From Chrysopilus asiliformis (Eukaryota > Arthropoda > Insecta > Diptera > Rhagionidae): DNA of 64,000 nt. The notes below the pieces were generated by a model. That model was not told where the DNA came from, did not search any database, and was given only the letters and a program-made list of their open reading frames with translations. This document shows, piece by piece, positions 1 through 12,339 of this stretch (position 1 is the stretch's first letter; every line of letters starts with the position of its first letter). Location: assembly GCA_964034945.1 (NCBI GenBank), contig OZ035962.1, positions 65,312,274 to 65,376,273 on the forward strand, read 5' to 3'. A program made the position numbers and the translations under genes.

Positions 1-412
1 TGGATTTATGTAGCAATGTTGTCCTGATGCAGACCAATTTTAAATTTACTCTAATGATTATACAATTTTATCCTTTTTATAGGTTTTTTTATTATTATGG
101 TTGACCTCAGTGATTTAAATATGTCGAAACTTATGCCCCAAACAGATGAGATATCAACGTCGGCGTTATGACGCCATCATGTGTGTAGAGAGTGGACATC
201 TGGACTAGACATAAGTTTTTTACTTATATTAACCGATTTCCATTATTTTGATAATTGTTTGTGACAAAGAACGAAATTTTAAAGCTTTTTGCATTCATTT
301 TTCAGCTCGGCGGCCATTTTTACCCGTCCGGACTTGCTGCGTTCAAGTTCAAAGTTTGCCAAATTTTGTTCCGATAGTTGCGTTCAATGCGTACACTGTA
401 CTTACTTAACCT
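1..412. other. Intronic or intergenic DNA, no feature recognised
   Basis: No coding signature or repeat boundary could be supported here. The stretch from about 320 is rich in GCGTTCAATGC-like words that recur, inverted, near 1570-1770, so part of it may belong to the inverted-repeat element starting at 413. Confidence 0.3.
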
Positions 413-510
413 CTGGAGTGCAATGAACGCAACGCGAACGCAACTGCAACGCTGTGAACTGTCACGCAACGCAACATTTCAGCGGCAGAGCCCAATGGCA
501 TCTCGTGAAG

Positions 511-1363
511 TAAAGGGTGGTTAAATTTTAAGGGCCGATGTTGAATGTGAACCACACCTAAACGTCAAGTTTTTTTCTGCATTTCATTTGACATTTCTCA
601 ATTTCAGACTAACTCAATTTGAACCATGGAAAGATACACAATCGAATGGCCGCCGCGACCTCGGTGGCACACCTCCATCCGATGGTCCAAATTTTCGATG
701 ACGCTGAGGCATAATTGAGGCATAACCCCAAAGAAAGAAGTCCAACGGTGTCAAATCACATGATCTTGGCGGCCAATTGACATCGCCACCACGTGAGATA
801 ACACGGCCATTAAATTTGTCGCGCAAAAGAACGATTGTTTCGGTAGCTGTGTGGCAAGTGGCACCGTCCTGTTGAAACCACATATCGTCCACATCCATAT
901 CTTCCAATTCGGGCCATAACAAGTTCGTTATCATCTCACGATAGCGAACACCATTCACAGTAACTGCCTGACCGGCCTCATTTTGGAAAAAATACGGCCC
1001 GATGATGCCGCCAGCCCAAACACTGCACCAAACAGTCACTCTTTGTGGGTGCATTGGTTTTTCGACAATCACTCTTGGATTATCATTCGCCCAAATGCGG
1101 CTGTTCTGCTTATTGACGAATCCACTGAGGTGAAAATGTGCCTCATCACTGAAGATGATTTTCTTCGAAAATTGATCATCCACTGTTGCCATTTCTTGCC
1201 ACCATTCTGACCATTGACGACGCGTTGCTCGATTGTGTATCTTTCCATGTTTCAAATTGAGTTAGTCTGAAATTGAGAAATGTCAAATGAAATGCAGAAA
1301 AAAACTTGACGTTTAGGTGTGGTTCACATTCAACATCGGCCCTTAAAATTTAACCACCCTTTA
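511..1363 (-). mobile_element. Mariner-like element with 135-bp near-perfect inverted repeats
   Basis: The element is bounded by TA dinucleotides at 511-512 and 1362-1363. Bases 511-645 match the reverse complement of 1229-1363 with a single mismatch, far longer than ordinary mariner termini. The arms run past the untranslated ends into the start codon region of the transposase. The 3' end of the element has therefore been replaced by an inverted copy of its own 5' end, giving a fold-back derivative that cannot make a full transposase. Confidence 0.85.
614..1255 (-). pseudogene. Tc1/mariner-superfamily transposase, catalytic core, defective at both ends
   Basis: The 213-residue frame carries the DDE catalytic core of an IS630/Tc1/mariner transposase, a cut-and-paste enzyme. 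The first Asp lies in SDEAHF, the second in QQDGATCH, and the third in RSCDLTPLDFFLWGY, with 36 residues between the second and third. Neighbouring motifs VWCSVWAGGIIGPYFF and WPPRSCD support the call. A related start MERYTIEQ is readable in another frame at the 5' end, but the DNA-binding region between it and RRQWSEWW is deleted. After WGY the protein runs into unrelated residues because of the inverted end duplication. It is about 60 percent of the usual length near 340 residues. I regard it as inactive. The same family occurs at 34195-35280 and, more decayed, at 24.2, 27.1, 38.7 and 42.5 kb. Confidence 0.85.
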
Positions 1364-1800
1364 GTACAAGTGGCATGATATAAAGTGGTTGGCAAAATTA
1401 CAAAAATGGATAATTTTGAAGCGATATATTGCTTTGTTGGTCTTTATCTTTATTATTTGTATGTTATTGCACTAAGGCTATCAATTTTTCCTCGAACGAC
1501 ATTTCCCCAACCTCACTTTATGAACTGTCAACGCAGAATTCTGCGGCAAAGTTAGAAGTTTGCAAACTTTTGCGTTGTAGTTGCGTTCACTCCGTTCACT
1601 GTGCTCACTTCAAATGATTTCTATGGAACAAACTTGTAAGTGACGGTTTCTGCGTTCGCGTTGCGTTCATTAGGCTCCAGGCATAAAGGTATTTCTGTAA
1701 AACAAACTCGTAAGTGACATTTGGATGCGTGATTATTGCGGCATGGTTGCGTTCATTGTGCTCCAAGGTTTACGGTCGCGGTTCGCTAGGACCTTAATTT

Positions 1801-2367
1801 TTTATACCCGTATGGTGAAACCAAAGGGTATATTAACTTTTCCTTACCGTTTGTAACGCCAAGATCCCGTCATCGCACAAAAAAATGAATTACACCAGTG
1901 TGTTTAGAATGATAAAAATATTTAATTTTTGCATGTCCGTCCGTCTGTCCGTCTGTCCGTCCGTCCGTCTGTCTGTCTGTCTGTGGCGCGGATTGCGGGC
2001 GCACGGATTGAGCTAGAGATTTGAAATTTTGCACAGGCCCGTTTTTCGTAAAATGCGAGGCCAAGTTCGTTAATGGGCAAAAATGGACCATTAGGGGGGG
2101 GTACCCCCCATACGAACGAAAATGTTTTTTGTGAATATATCAAAAACGGTGAATCTTATCAAAAAAGTCCAAGAACAAAAGTTCTTTAGGATATGATTCT
2201 ACATAAAACTCCCATACATCAAAATCCGATTGGAATAAATTTTAAAAATTCTTATTGGAAAGTTTGACTTCAAAGTGGAATTTTGGTATCACTGTTCGAA
2301 TTTTGATACGAATACCACCATATCTCAAATGATTGTCAGATTGGCAATTATAGCTTTTGTTATGTTT
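1801..2367 (+). mobile_element. Mini-me/DINE-1-like element with (GTCY)n microsatellite
   Basis: The copy starts with TATACCCGTATGGTGAAACC, passes through a run of GTCC/GTCT tetramers at about 1935-1985, then a conserved core (GATTGAGCTAGAGA, a C-run at 2103), and ends with AGCTTTTGTTATG. The same architecture is found at 2903, 17312, 36047, 45988, 53188, 59050 and 61696. Mini-me elements of flies are known for GTCY microsatellites. Apparent reading frames inside it are translations of the repeat. Confidence 0.8.
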
Positions 2368-2902
2368 TTCCTTGCTTTATGGATTCAAAAACAAAAAAAC
2401 TAGTCACTCGGCCATAGGGGTGATCCGGGAACTCCCAACATTTTTTTCACAAAAACTACTTCTTAGAAATATATGGAGTATCAGCCATAAGGAATCTTGC
2501 ATTAAATGTTTGACCAAAAAAAAATTGAGATGATTAGGGCCTAGAACACATTTACCATCAACATAATCTGCCACCAACGGTTTATACTTTCTATCCACCA
2601 TTGTTTTTTCAACAATTTAACACCGTGTAAGTAACCTAATGACGTGCAGAAACCTTCAACGTGGTTATGGTTGACAGTCAACCATTTTTTGTTTGGCCGT
2701 CAAGATTTAGCATAAGAAAAAGCAAATTGGCATGTCGAATGTTAAAACTTAGAAAGAAATGTGGCCTGGTGTAAAAACACTTTTATAACTTTCCAAGAAT
2801 ATTGAAAAAAAAATCCGTACATTGCAAACGTTAGAAACAATAGGCGAGAAATTTCCTCTTTTTAACTCGAAAAAAATTGTTTTTGGCGAAAATCTAAGGA
2901 AA
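2368..2902. other. AT-rich spacer between two inverted mini-me copies
   Basis: No gene or repeat boundary recognised. It is the loop of a potential large hairpin formed by the oppositely oriented copies on either side. Confidence 0.4.
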
Positions 2903-3476
2903 AAACATAACAAAAGCTATAATTGCCAATCTGGCAATCATTGGAGACCCGTATGGTGATATTCGTATCAAAATTCGAACAGTTATACCAAAATTCCACT
3001 TTGAAGTCAAACTTTCCAATAAGATTTTTTAAAATTTGTTCCAATCGGATTTTGATGTATGGGAGTTTTATGTAGAATCATATCCTAAATAACTTTTGTT
3101 CTTGCACTTTTTTGATAAGATGTACCGTTTTTGAGATATTCGCAAAAATCGTTTTCGTTCGTATGGGGGGTACCCCCCCTAATGGTCCATTTTTGCCCAT
3201 TAACGAACTTAGCCTCGCATTTTACGAAAAACGGATCTGTGCAAAAATTCAAGCCTCTAGCTCAATCCGTGCGCCCGCAATCCGCGCCACAGACAGACGG
3301 ACAGACAGACAGACGGACAGACAGACGGACAGACGGACGGACATGCAGAAATTAATTATTTTTATCATTCTAAACACACTGGTGTAATTCATTTTTGTGT
3401 GTGATGACGGGATCTTGGCGTTACAAACGGTAAGGCAAAGTTAATATACCCTTTGGTTTCACCATACGGGTATAAA
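2903..3476 (-). mobile_element. Mini-me/DINE-1-like element, inverted copy
   Basis: This is the same family as 1801-2367 read on the other strand: it begins AACATAACAAAAGC, has CAGA/CGGA tetramers at 3290-3340 and ends CCATACGGGTATAAA. The frames covering the tetramer run are repeat translations. Confidence 0.8.
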
Positions 3477-4640
3477 CATAAGAAAAGCTACAATTGCCAG
3501 GGGCCAATCGTCAAATACTCTATATGATGACAGACCAATTGTTTATTTTAAAAAAAATCCATTTGTATAGGAAAGAGGGAAAGTAGTAGTCCGAAAGGAT
3601 TTTGATGAATGGAACGGTTATGCAAAATCATATTCTAAACACATTTTACTTTTATACATTTTTCAATATGACTCACCGTTTTAGTCAAAATTACAAAAAA
3701 CCTGTTTAATTTTTATGCGGGAGAGGGGAAGGAATGATGCGATTTTAGAAACGCAACTATACAAAATTTCAAGTCTCTAGCTCAATCCTTTCAAAGAGAT
3801 TCACAGACAGACGGATATACGGATAAATATTTTTGTCATCCCTAAAAGGGCCCATAGATGGCCAACTTTGTTGCCAACCTGGTCGCCAACCTGGTTGGTA
3901 GTTTTTACCACAGACGAGACGGAATGTTGGCAACCAAGTTGTCAACATCATTTTTAACAAGATCCCGTCGACTTTAGGTGATTTCTCTTTTTATTGTTTA
4001 TAGTTTACTATATGGTTATAGGACAACTATAGGGTATATGTTGACTAGTGAAAAATGAGTAAGGATTTGTTATTGGTATTGGTTTTAAACGAGTTGTGCG
4101 AAGATGAGGTGCCCCTTTGAAAAAGAAAAAAATTTGGGCAAAGGTTTTTGGCAAGTGGCCAGAGCTTCGAGGACTTAAAATTTCTCACTGGAATATCGCC
4201 ACAAATTCTTGGAGTCAGGTCGTACGATCAAAACCCTAGTAAAATTAACCAAACTCAACCGAACTTAATCAAATAAACTATTTTTGACACTTCACTGTTC
4301 TCATTGCAGTACTCAATGCAACTGAGATTGGCAACCAGGTTGTAAACTTGCCTACAGACACCCCAACATGAACGCCAACGTGCCAAGTTTTCAAAATTTT
4401 TTGATTTTACACCAACCTGGTCGACGACATGAAAAACCAACCGCCAACTTGGCCACAGACGTACAACATCGACTCCAACATTGCATGTTTGCGACCAGGT
4501 TGGCAACAAAGTTGGCCGTCTATGAGCCCTTTAACACCCTGGTGTAGTTTATTTTTGTGTCCGATGATTGGCTCAATGCGTTACAAACGGTATACTAAAG
4601 GTAATATGCTTCTATATGATATATCATAGAGAGTATAAAT
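3477..4640 (-). repeat. Diverged GTCY-type repeat (subfamily B) interrupted by a TAA-flanked element
   Basis: Sequence from AAAAGCTACAATTGCC through ACAGACAGACGG and later ACACCCTGGTGTAG to TTACAAACGGTATAC matches the copy at 12340-12715. In that copy the two halves are joined (ATTCCTAACACCCTGG), which shows that the DNA at 3846-4531 is a later insertion. Confidence 0.6.
3846..4531. mobile_element. Harbinger-like MITE with TAA target duplication
   Basis: The termini AAGGGCCCATAGATGGCCAA and its near complement ending at 4531 (AAGGGCTCATAGACGGCCAA) are flanked by TAA at 3843-3845 and 4532-4534. An uninterrupted relative at 12600 gives the empty site. Internal copies of CAACCTGGT-like words extend the inverted repeats. 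Class is inferred from the 3-bp TWA duplication only. Confidence 0.7.
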
Positions 4641-5639
4641 ATCAGTTGTGATCAGCACAAAACTTTCCTCTGCAATATTTAGCTTCGGAAAAAATATGTA
4701 AAAAATGATATTTTTCCAAATATCTTGAGAACCGTTAAAGATACCCAAAAATAAATTTGGTTAATTTCATTTTTTCAGAAAAGTGCATAGTTTTCGAGAT
4801 ATTTTCAAACTGATTTTTTTTCAAAAATCTTCAAAACCGTTTGAGATACAAAAAAACCGTTAAGCAAAAAATGTATAGAATTTGATATCCTTTAAATTTT
4901 TTTATATTTTTTTTTCCAAAAAGCGCAGAGGTTTCGAGAAATTTTTAAAAACCGTTTTTTTTTTTAAATAATTGTATGGGAGATACCCGTTATAGCTACC
5001 GTCACTTTTCCAAAAGTTGATAGAAAACTACGATTTTCGTAGAACTTTCTTATGAAAAATGTCAAGTCGATAGGTCAACCCATTCTCGAATTATTTAAGA
5101 TACGTACCGACAGACTGGTAAACGAATGTTTGAAAAAAAAATGACAAATGTCGTAAAATGACCATATAATTTCTGATTAGTCAATAATAGATTTAAAAAA
5201 TTGTGCGGGAACCTTCTTTGAAATGGAAATAACATCAAATATTTTCAAAAAGCTTAAAGCGACTGTAAAAAAATGTATCACAAAGCAAAAATTCATTTTT
5301 ATCAAAAATTTTACTACTCATTTTACAAACAATCCTTAAAAACGGCCATAAGGAAAATTAGCCAACGCTATTAGTGAACAAATGTTGAGACCGCAAAAAT
5401 TTCTAAAGCATATACTGAGATAAAAACATCGAAAAAGAAACGTGTGGAAAGAAGTGCCTTTAACCAATTGCTTCCAAAACATTTTTAATCGAAAAATAAA
5501 TTAAAAACATCGGTTTGGGATAGTTTTGTGTGGCAGCTGTGTTTAAAAAAATATATATCAAAGTTGAAAACAGTCTGCTCGGTTAAAGAATATTAACAAA
5601 AGTTAGGTTAAATATAAACCGTCTTACTTGACTCCTCAA
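4640..5639. other. AT-rich DNA without a recognised gene
   Basis: Contains several imperfect repeats of phrases such as TTCGAGATATTTT and ACCGTTTGAGATA at 4720-4960, which look like worn GTCY-family interiors. Nothing coding was recognised. Confidence 0.35.
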
Positions 5640-6066
5640 CTCACCGGATACTCTTTGGCGGGCTTTTGTTGGAGCTGGACCCCTAAAAAACACCTAAGAG
5701 AAACAGTAACATAGAGGAAAAACTAAGCTTCGCACTCAATTTACCCTTCCCCCCAATCTCTCCGCCAGTAGGGCTACTTTTCAATAAGTCAATGTTGGAG
5801 CTGGACCTGCAACAAATACCTATGCCGAATTCCAGACCAATCGCTTCGGTAATTTTCCCGCGAAAGACTAACACAGGAGAAAAAGCAAGCTTCGGATTCA
5901 CTTTACGCTCTCTTCTTACTCCTCCAACTTCTCAAGCTACTCTCCAATAGGCCTATGTTGGAATCAGGCCTACAGTGAACATCCCTCCCAAATTTTAGGT
6001 CAATCGGTCATACCGTTTTCACGTGAAAGAGGAACAGACAGACAGACACCAACTCATTTTTATATC
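5640..6066 (-). mobile_element. Helitron-like element with 163-bp-type repeat units, fragment
   Basis: Reading the minus strand, the copy starts near the right end with ATATAAAAATGAGTTGGTG and CTGTCTGTC and continues into diverged units of the 163-bp repeat also seen at 12.9-14.7 kb. A second copy abuts it at 6069, so two copies lie head to tail. Confidence 0.6.
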
Positions 6067-6068
6067 CT

Positions 6069-6378
6069 ACTAGCTTGCATACCCGTCGTTTCCGGGTTAA
6101 GTTTTTTAAATATTTTTTTTATGGTCTATGTTGGAGCTAAACTTCAGGCCAATCGGCTCGGTAGTTTCCCCACGAAAGAGTAACATAGCGCAAAAACTAA
6201 GTTTCGAAATCACTTCACCCCCTCCCCTTACTCTCCCCACCCCTCGCGCTAGTTTTCCGTATGCATATGTTGGAACCACAACTACCACTCATGCCAAATT
6301 TCAAGTCAATCGGTTCAGCCGTTTTTGCGTGAAAGAGGAACAGAGAGACAGACACCAATTCATTTTTATATATTAGTA
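6069..6378 (-). mobile_element. Helitron-like element, short copy with 3' hairpin
   Basis: On the minus strand the 3' end reads CCCGGAAACGACGGGTATGC followed by AAGCTAGT, that is a short hairpin a few bases before CTAG, as in Helitrons. The other end is AATATATAAAAATGAATTGG near 6375. Confidence 0.65.
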
Positions 6379-6800
6379 TGATGATATGATGATGACAAAA
6401 GTAGGTACTCAAAAACTTGACATTAAGTGAGTTAAAAACTTGAAATTTAGCACATATCCGACTTTTAACACAACTTAAATTACATTCAAAAACGGGAAAA
6501 GTTGGACTCTGCTTCTCCCCATACAAGTAGAAAAAGGGTTTTCAACATTTTCGAAAACGGTTCATTTTCCTTTTTTTTCAAAAAAATTTGTTCAGAACAA
6601 ATGATTACAATATGATTTCATACTTCTGTACATGAAAATCCAATTGAAGCCAATTTTTATAGATCCATTCGGATTGTCTAGTCCCAATTGGAATTTTTCC
6701 AAATCAATGCCAATCTATGAGACAAAAAGAATATCGAATCGATTAAGGGTTACTGGAAGAGATCGATCTTGCGATTTTTGCTACATACATACAAAGAGAT
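6379..6800. repeat. Diverged GTCY-type interior
   Basis: Phrases such as GAAAACGGTTCATTTTCC, CATGAAAATCCAATTG and CCCCATACAAGTAG parallel the interiors of the subfamily B copies at 3.5 and 12.4 kb. No boundaries could be fixed. Confidence 0.35.
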
Positions 6801-8411
6801 ACACACATTATGACACGTTGCGGATTCATGAAACTGCGAGTCGATGGTTACTTGTCTCGGCAATATGTAGGACTCCGTTATAATTTCGACTTTTCACGTT
6901 ATTTTAAACCCTTTCTTATACATATTATGTAATAAAAGTAAATACAAGAAAGTTTTATTTATAAAAGTTTTGAGCTATCGGAAATTGCGGAATAAGTGCA
7001 TTTTTTGACAAAAAGTAGAACCATTTTTGACCTAATTTGCAACAAGTTTATAACAAAGAAAAATCTAATAATCTTGGAATTTTATTGATCATAAAAATAT
7101 TTTAAGGCATCAAAACGTTACAATAATGTTTAATGTTCACATCCTTCCATCTTCGGCCATATCCTTGTCGTTTCTCCTCTGCAGCTGATATTTAGAAATT
7201 TAGCATCAGCGTATTCTTAACTTTAATGTTGAACATGGCAAAGAATTCAGCACCTTCTGCTTGACATAGTTCATTCATGTCATGGGTTTCCTTTAAAGGC
7301 ATCGTATTTCACTCAATAGTGTCACATTAAATTTGAATATTGACAAATTTGTGGCATAGTTTCGAGCTATGCAGCATTCCACTTAATTTACCGGGCACAG
7401 GGGCTGCACATGAGATGCTGTATTTACCGAACATCATCATCCCATATCACTATTAACATAACCATACATAAGAAAATTGCCCTAAATTATTGACTTCAAC
7501 CTAATCTCCATCTTGAAGTATGAAGGCGAGACGACAATTCGTGCCTGACATTGACGACTCAAGAGAAAATATGTACGGCCGAATAAAAGAACTAAATTTA
7601 TAGTGAGTTCTTATGGAATAAAAAAAATCTTTCCAACTTCTATATCCCTCATTTCGTAAGGGGATAGTTAAAATTACTACGGGCATATGCTCAAATGACG
7701 TGAAAACTGTAAACAATTAAGCGAGACTTCCAAAATATTTACACTCATTTGTGGGTAATTATTTGTCACAAGTTTCTATGAAGGTCGTAACATAAAAATT
7801 ATATTCCAATTCGATAACATTTCTGTAATTATATTATGCGTATGTTTTAAATTCGACGCAAATATTAGAAACATTTCAAATAAGTAACAATCAAAAACAT
7901 TTATTGAAAAAAAAGTAGGCACCTTTGTTATTAAGCGCTTAACTTCAGAGCACATTATGCCACATTAGATACTCATAAAAATGTTAAGGCAATTCCAACA
8001 GTTCCACAGGATATGTTTTCGAAAAGATTAAGTATTTCCTTAACATAAAAATATGACAAGTCAACACCTTCAGCAGATTATATTTCAACGGTTTTTAAGA
8101 ATCATTTGTAGACAATTCTTTCCTTTTAGGACTTTACATGGACATCCATAAAATGAACAAACATTTCCTTTACACTAGAACTGTACACAAAAATAGAACG
8201 CATTTTTTTAAAGGTTTAATGAATACAAAAATCACTGTTTTATAATTTTATGAGTAATAAGTACCGTCTTTTTTTAAATTCTACTTCGATAGTTTACCTC
8301 CAATATTTCACAAGCTTTCCTTGAACAGGATTTTGTCAAGTTTGACCGGTAAAAAAAATTAAATCCGGTCAACCGCAAGGAATATGATATCAATAAAAAT
8401 ATTAATTTAAA
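6801..8411. other. AT-rich DNA, no gene or repeat recognised
   Basis: No exon-like frame with splice sites and no inverted repeat was found by eye. It probably belongs to the long knot intron upstream of 18573. Confidence 0.35.
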
Positions 8412-8800
8412 TACAGTGTGACCTCAGTAATCGCAACTATAGTAGACCGAGTCTGTTGCGATAACCGAGTCAAAACATTATCTCTCAAAAAGGGAAACAA
8501 AAGTCGTTGAACAATATAACAGCTCCAAAATAGGGTAAAATCTTTACCATTTGTAGCGCAGTTTTTACACTGCGAAAGAATTTACAATAAGTCTTTCATA
8601 CATCAAAGTTCAATCGGATCAGCTCCAAAAAAATTCAACTGGAATATTATGATCCACTTCAAATGTTTGAAACAGTACTAAAATATAAAAAAGTTGCGTT
8701 AATCGAGTCAACCTTAATTGGAAGTTGAGTTTATAGTGTAAAATGTTAGGTGTTGCGTTAACCGTTCTGCGAGGGTTGCGTTTAACAAGGTCACATTGTA
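8412..8800. mobile_element. Pogo/Tigger-like MITE
   Basis: Begins TA then CAGTGTGACCTCAGTAATCG and ends with the related inverse CAAGGTCACATTG then TA. GTTGCGTTAACCG words recur inside. Further copies lie at 19291-19888 and 20607-21863. TA flanks and CAGTGTGACC ends resemble pogo-group elements; no transposase is present. Confidence 0.7.
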
Positions 8801-8829
8801 GTTAAGTACCTTCAAAAAGCGAACATATC

Positions 8830-9241
8830 AATTTTTATTGTAACCTAAAAATGCCGACCTCTTGTCCGCGTTTGGGAGGAAGATACTCAGAGGGATAATT
8901 GGCACCATACATGAAGGGGGACGATTCCGGAGACCCTACAATGACGAGGTCTATGAGAGATATCAGGACGTGCCCGTAGTCAAGCTCATAAGACTCAATA
9001 AACTCCGGTGGGCTGGTTATGTCACTCTAATGAGTGAAAGTGACCCGGCTCGGAAAGTCTTTTGCGGTAGGTTATTAACAACAAGGCAACGAGGAAGACC
9101 CAACCTCAAATGGCAAGACGACGTTGGCCAAAACGCGAAGAGAATTGGATGCAAAACTGGAGGACATCGGCACGTGACCGAGACCTCTGGCGAGAGACAT
9201 TGCGGCAGGCCAACACCGGAAACCGGTTGTAGTGCCGAGAG
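8830..9241 (+). pseudogene. LINE ORF2 C-terminal fragment
   Basis: The frame contains RLNKLRWAGYVTLM, then RGRPNLKWQDDV, and after a frameshift near 9150 NWRTSARDRDLWRETL followed by a stop. This LRWAGHV...RGRPxxRW...NWRxxAxDRxxWR pattern is characteristic of the region after the reverse transcriptase in several non-LTR retrotransposons. A short GAGAGA run follows the stop, as expected for a LINE 3' tail. The catalytic part is missing, so this is a 5'-truncated dead copy, a common outcome of incomplete reverse transcription. Clade not assigned. Confidence 0.75.
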
Positions 9242-9259
9242 AGAGAGAGAGAAATGCCA

Positions 9260-11500
9260 CTGTGAATTATTATCATAAATTTTAACTCTAATTAGCGGTT
9301 AATTGACTCTAACATTTGAGAGGTTAAACCGTGAAACAATTTGAGTCGTACTTGCCAATTAAAATTTCCAATATTTTAACCTTTTTTGGCCAAACTATCT
9401 AGTTTAGACCGTCAAAGAAATAATACAAATGTTTAGTTTCCGGCTCGCCAGGACACCATGCCTAAATCCGGGACTATCTCGGCTAAATTTGGTGTAATGT
9501 TTAAACACAAGCTCTTAATTTTATTACAGCTAAATTACAATGTCTAAATATAAAATGAATACTTTACGCTCAAAAAAAGGTTTTCATTTTAACATCAAAT
9601 ACTGTAGTTCTTCGAAACTATAGGACCAATATACGTCCTTTTCCGTTTTGCTATGGAAATGTGAAATAAAAATAGTATGATGAGTAGTTGTTAATGACTA
9701 ATCTGTGTACAAATCCTAATAACAACAAATCATCACTCATTTAAGTTCTGCTGCCTGATTCAATAGTTCAGGCATATACATTGAGAAGTTATTCAGATAA
9801 GACCTTTAGTTTGTAACCAGACACTTAACCGAATTTGTAAAACGAAACAAATAACATTGACGCCCTGATAACTGATACGACTTTCATGATTTTTTTCTCA
9901 GTCTAAAGCCATCTGGCCTTAAAAGATGTCTCTTTAAATCAATTCGTCTGAAATCAATTCCACATCGATATAATATTATAGCCACTATTCGCTATATATG
10001 ATGCTGCTGCTTTTCAGCTAATGGTTAATGAATACTGAATTTTGCTCATTCGGCTATTATTATTTTAATGCGTCGAAAAAATAAAGAGATTCACGGCCAT
10101 TACATCTTAAATTGGGGCAAAATTAACAACACAACATCATAAAATGCCAGCAAATGTAAATAATGGGCGTTATCGGAAGTTATCGGCATATGTGTCAATA
10201 TCGTTCATTTAATTAAAATTTTATCCACTAAGTCTTCAACAACAACTCGTCGAGATCACTGGTAGGATCGATAACGCCACAGAGAGCATCAACTAAGCGC
10301 AAAGAATGACGGATATATTTAGATCCACTTAGCATTGAGTAGCACGCACTTAAAAATACACAAAAAAAAATTCACAGAATCGCCAAAGGCAACAGCGTGC
10401 ACTCTAAAGCTGAGCTTGTACGAATACGAATATGAGCAGAGCACATCTCGTAATAAAAATGAATAATCAAATAAAATTTGATTACAATTCTCCCGCTTCC
10501 GATTACGCAAAATGCCACTCAAGTACCCCATTGATTGGGGTCGGATAGAGCTATACTAGGGGTGTAAGGATCACCATCGACATTGAGCCAAATAATAGCG
10601 TACATGTGGTCGGATTATTGACATCCGAACAGATGTTTGCCTTAGGGCTACTTTCAGTTGTTTGGCAATCAACCCTCGGTCAAGATAAACATTCACAGTT
10701 GGGGGTTTCATTCCAATGAAATGTTCAACCCTCTATTTAGTCGAGCGCTCTTTAGGCAAATTCGATTCGTGTAAAAATGTTTAGATTTCGAGGAATAGGA
10801 ACAATTAGTCAACAAGAAATTTACATAATTGCTGGTGTGACTTGATATATTGTTATAATTATGATAGAAAAAGTCATATGTGAATAACTACTTCAAGATT
10901 GGATGGATTTTTCGTTATTTCTCTATATTTCAACGTAATTCTATCTATTGCTGAGAGTCTTATGTCGAAACTTCCAAATATAAAGTTCATTAATTAAAAA
11001 AATTAGGTTTTTCCCTTCTGTCAATTCCAGTGCATCCTGTAAAAAAAAAAAACAAACTATGAATCAAAATAATTGAAATACAATTTTCCATATTTCTTAC
11101 ATATTTGAAAAAAATCTTTTATACCTCAACGTGATTCATTCCTGTCAATGAAAACATGAAATCTTCCTTTTTATCATGGCTATTTCCGAACAGGCCTTTT
11201 GCAATTACTATAGTTATTTTAATAGAGAAACAGACAACCACCAATTTATTCTTAGCATCTGCGTGACTGGGTTGCTACCAGTGCAAGACCCCAAAAAAAA
11301 ACGATTGAAGCCAAAGTTGTGAGCATTTCATTATATTCACTTTGTCTGATATAGTATCACTGACAAGCCAACTTTTTTCAACATTATTCTGAAAAAAACT
11401 CAAATTTTAGGATTTCAAAACTCCGCTTTACAAGTATCGTACGTTAGTACTAAACACAAAAGCGCTAAACCCAAGTCGTCAGCGAGAACTATTTAATTTC
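9260..11500. other. Low-repeat AT-rich DNA, probable knot intron
   Basis: No transposon boundary or coding exon seen. The part around 9800-10700 has more even base composition than its surroundings and could hold regulatory sequence, but I see no specific site cluster. Confidence 0.3.
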
Positions 11501-11519
11501 ACATGTGAGTCTCAAAGCA

Positions 11520-12130
11520 AAACCTCTAATGACATTGTTAATTTCCGCCCGGTATTGGTATTATCAAACCTCGACAGAATCCTGGAACGGATCCTGCTAG
11601 AAAAAATTAAAGATTTCTGTGACTCAAATTCTCTAATCCCAAATTACCAATTTGGATTAGAAAAAGAACATTCGGCTTCCTGTTTCACAATACCACGTCC
11701 TTTCCAACCTACGAAACAAGTAACGCACGCTCGCACTAAATTTAGATCTGTATAAGGTTCGATTCCGTATGAACTAAAGGTTTTATAAATATAATGCTTT
11801 AATAGCCCAGACCTACTAGTTAAGACTTATTCGCCCAGATCTACTATTTGACATCTTTCTGCGTGACTTACCCTCAAGAAGCACAGATATAGCTTCAGCT
11901 AAAGTACTACTCTACGCGGACGATACAATTCCCAAAAAAAAAACTCTCGGAAGCTCTCAAACAGATAAAATGTAATTTCTTCCATTTATGAGATGTAAGT
12001 GTTAACCTCAACAAATGTGAACTAATCTGTTTCCGTAACGCAAGTGGTAAAAATTATTACAAACCAGTTAAAGAAATTAAGAACTTAAATCTATTGATAG
12101 AAGGCAATCAGATCGATGTTAAAAGTAATA
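11520..12130 (+). pseudogene. Non-LTR retrotransposon reverse transcriptase fragment
   Basis: Residues read as NFRPVLVLSNLDRILERILL and KIKDFCDSNSLIPNYQFGL at 11538-11660 fit the fingers region of jockey-like reverse transcriptases (RPISLL..L.KI.E..). About 250 bases later, at 11906-11935, the frame gives VLLYADDTI, the polymerase active-site YADD box. The spacing is shorter than in an intact enzyme and stops and frameshifts occur between the two motifs, so it is an internally deleted relic. No endonuclease region or poly(A) tail is visible. Confidence 0.75.
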
Positions 12131-12339
12131 TTTAATAATTGGGTCTGAAATTGCATAATCGCAATTCTATTAACGATTTTAACTATTTTAAAGACTATTT
12201 AAGTATTTTTGGGGGCCCATAAAAAAACTTCGGATGAAGATTTGAAATGACGCCACTGGTAATCTATTATTACTATTGCAAGTAATATGGACAAGCCGTG
12301 TGATTCAGTTAAATCAATTAAAAATATTTGAGAAAGATA

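Larger units (their letters stand above)
413..1680. repeat. Inverted-repeat element hosting a mariner insertion
   Basis: About 30 bases at 413-443 (CTGGAG..AATGAACGCAACGCG) reappear as the reverse complement at 1649-1680. Between them sits the complete TA-flanked mariner-like element 511-1363. I infer an older fold-back element that was later hit by mariner. Its true ends and target duplication are not clear, and further GCGTTCATTG-like words continue to about 1770. Confidence 0.45.

Noticed and set aside
1870..2143. Frames rich in TDRQTDGRTD and similar in mini-me copies (also at 3112, 46064, 53263, 59248)
   Set aside because: Translations of the GTCY tetranucleotide run and its flanks, present identically in every copy.
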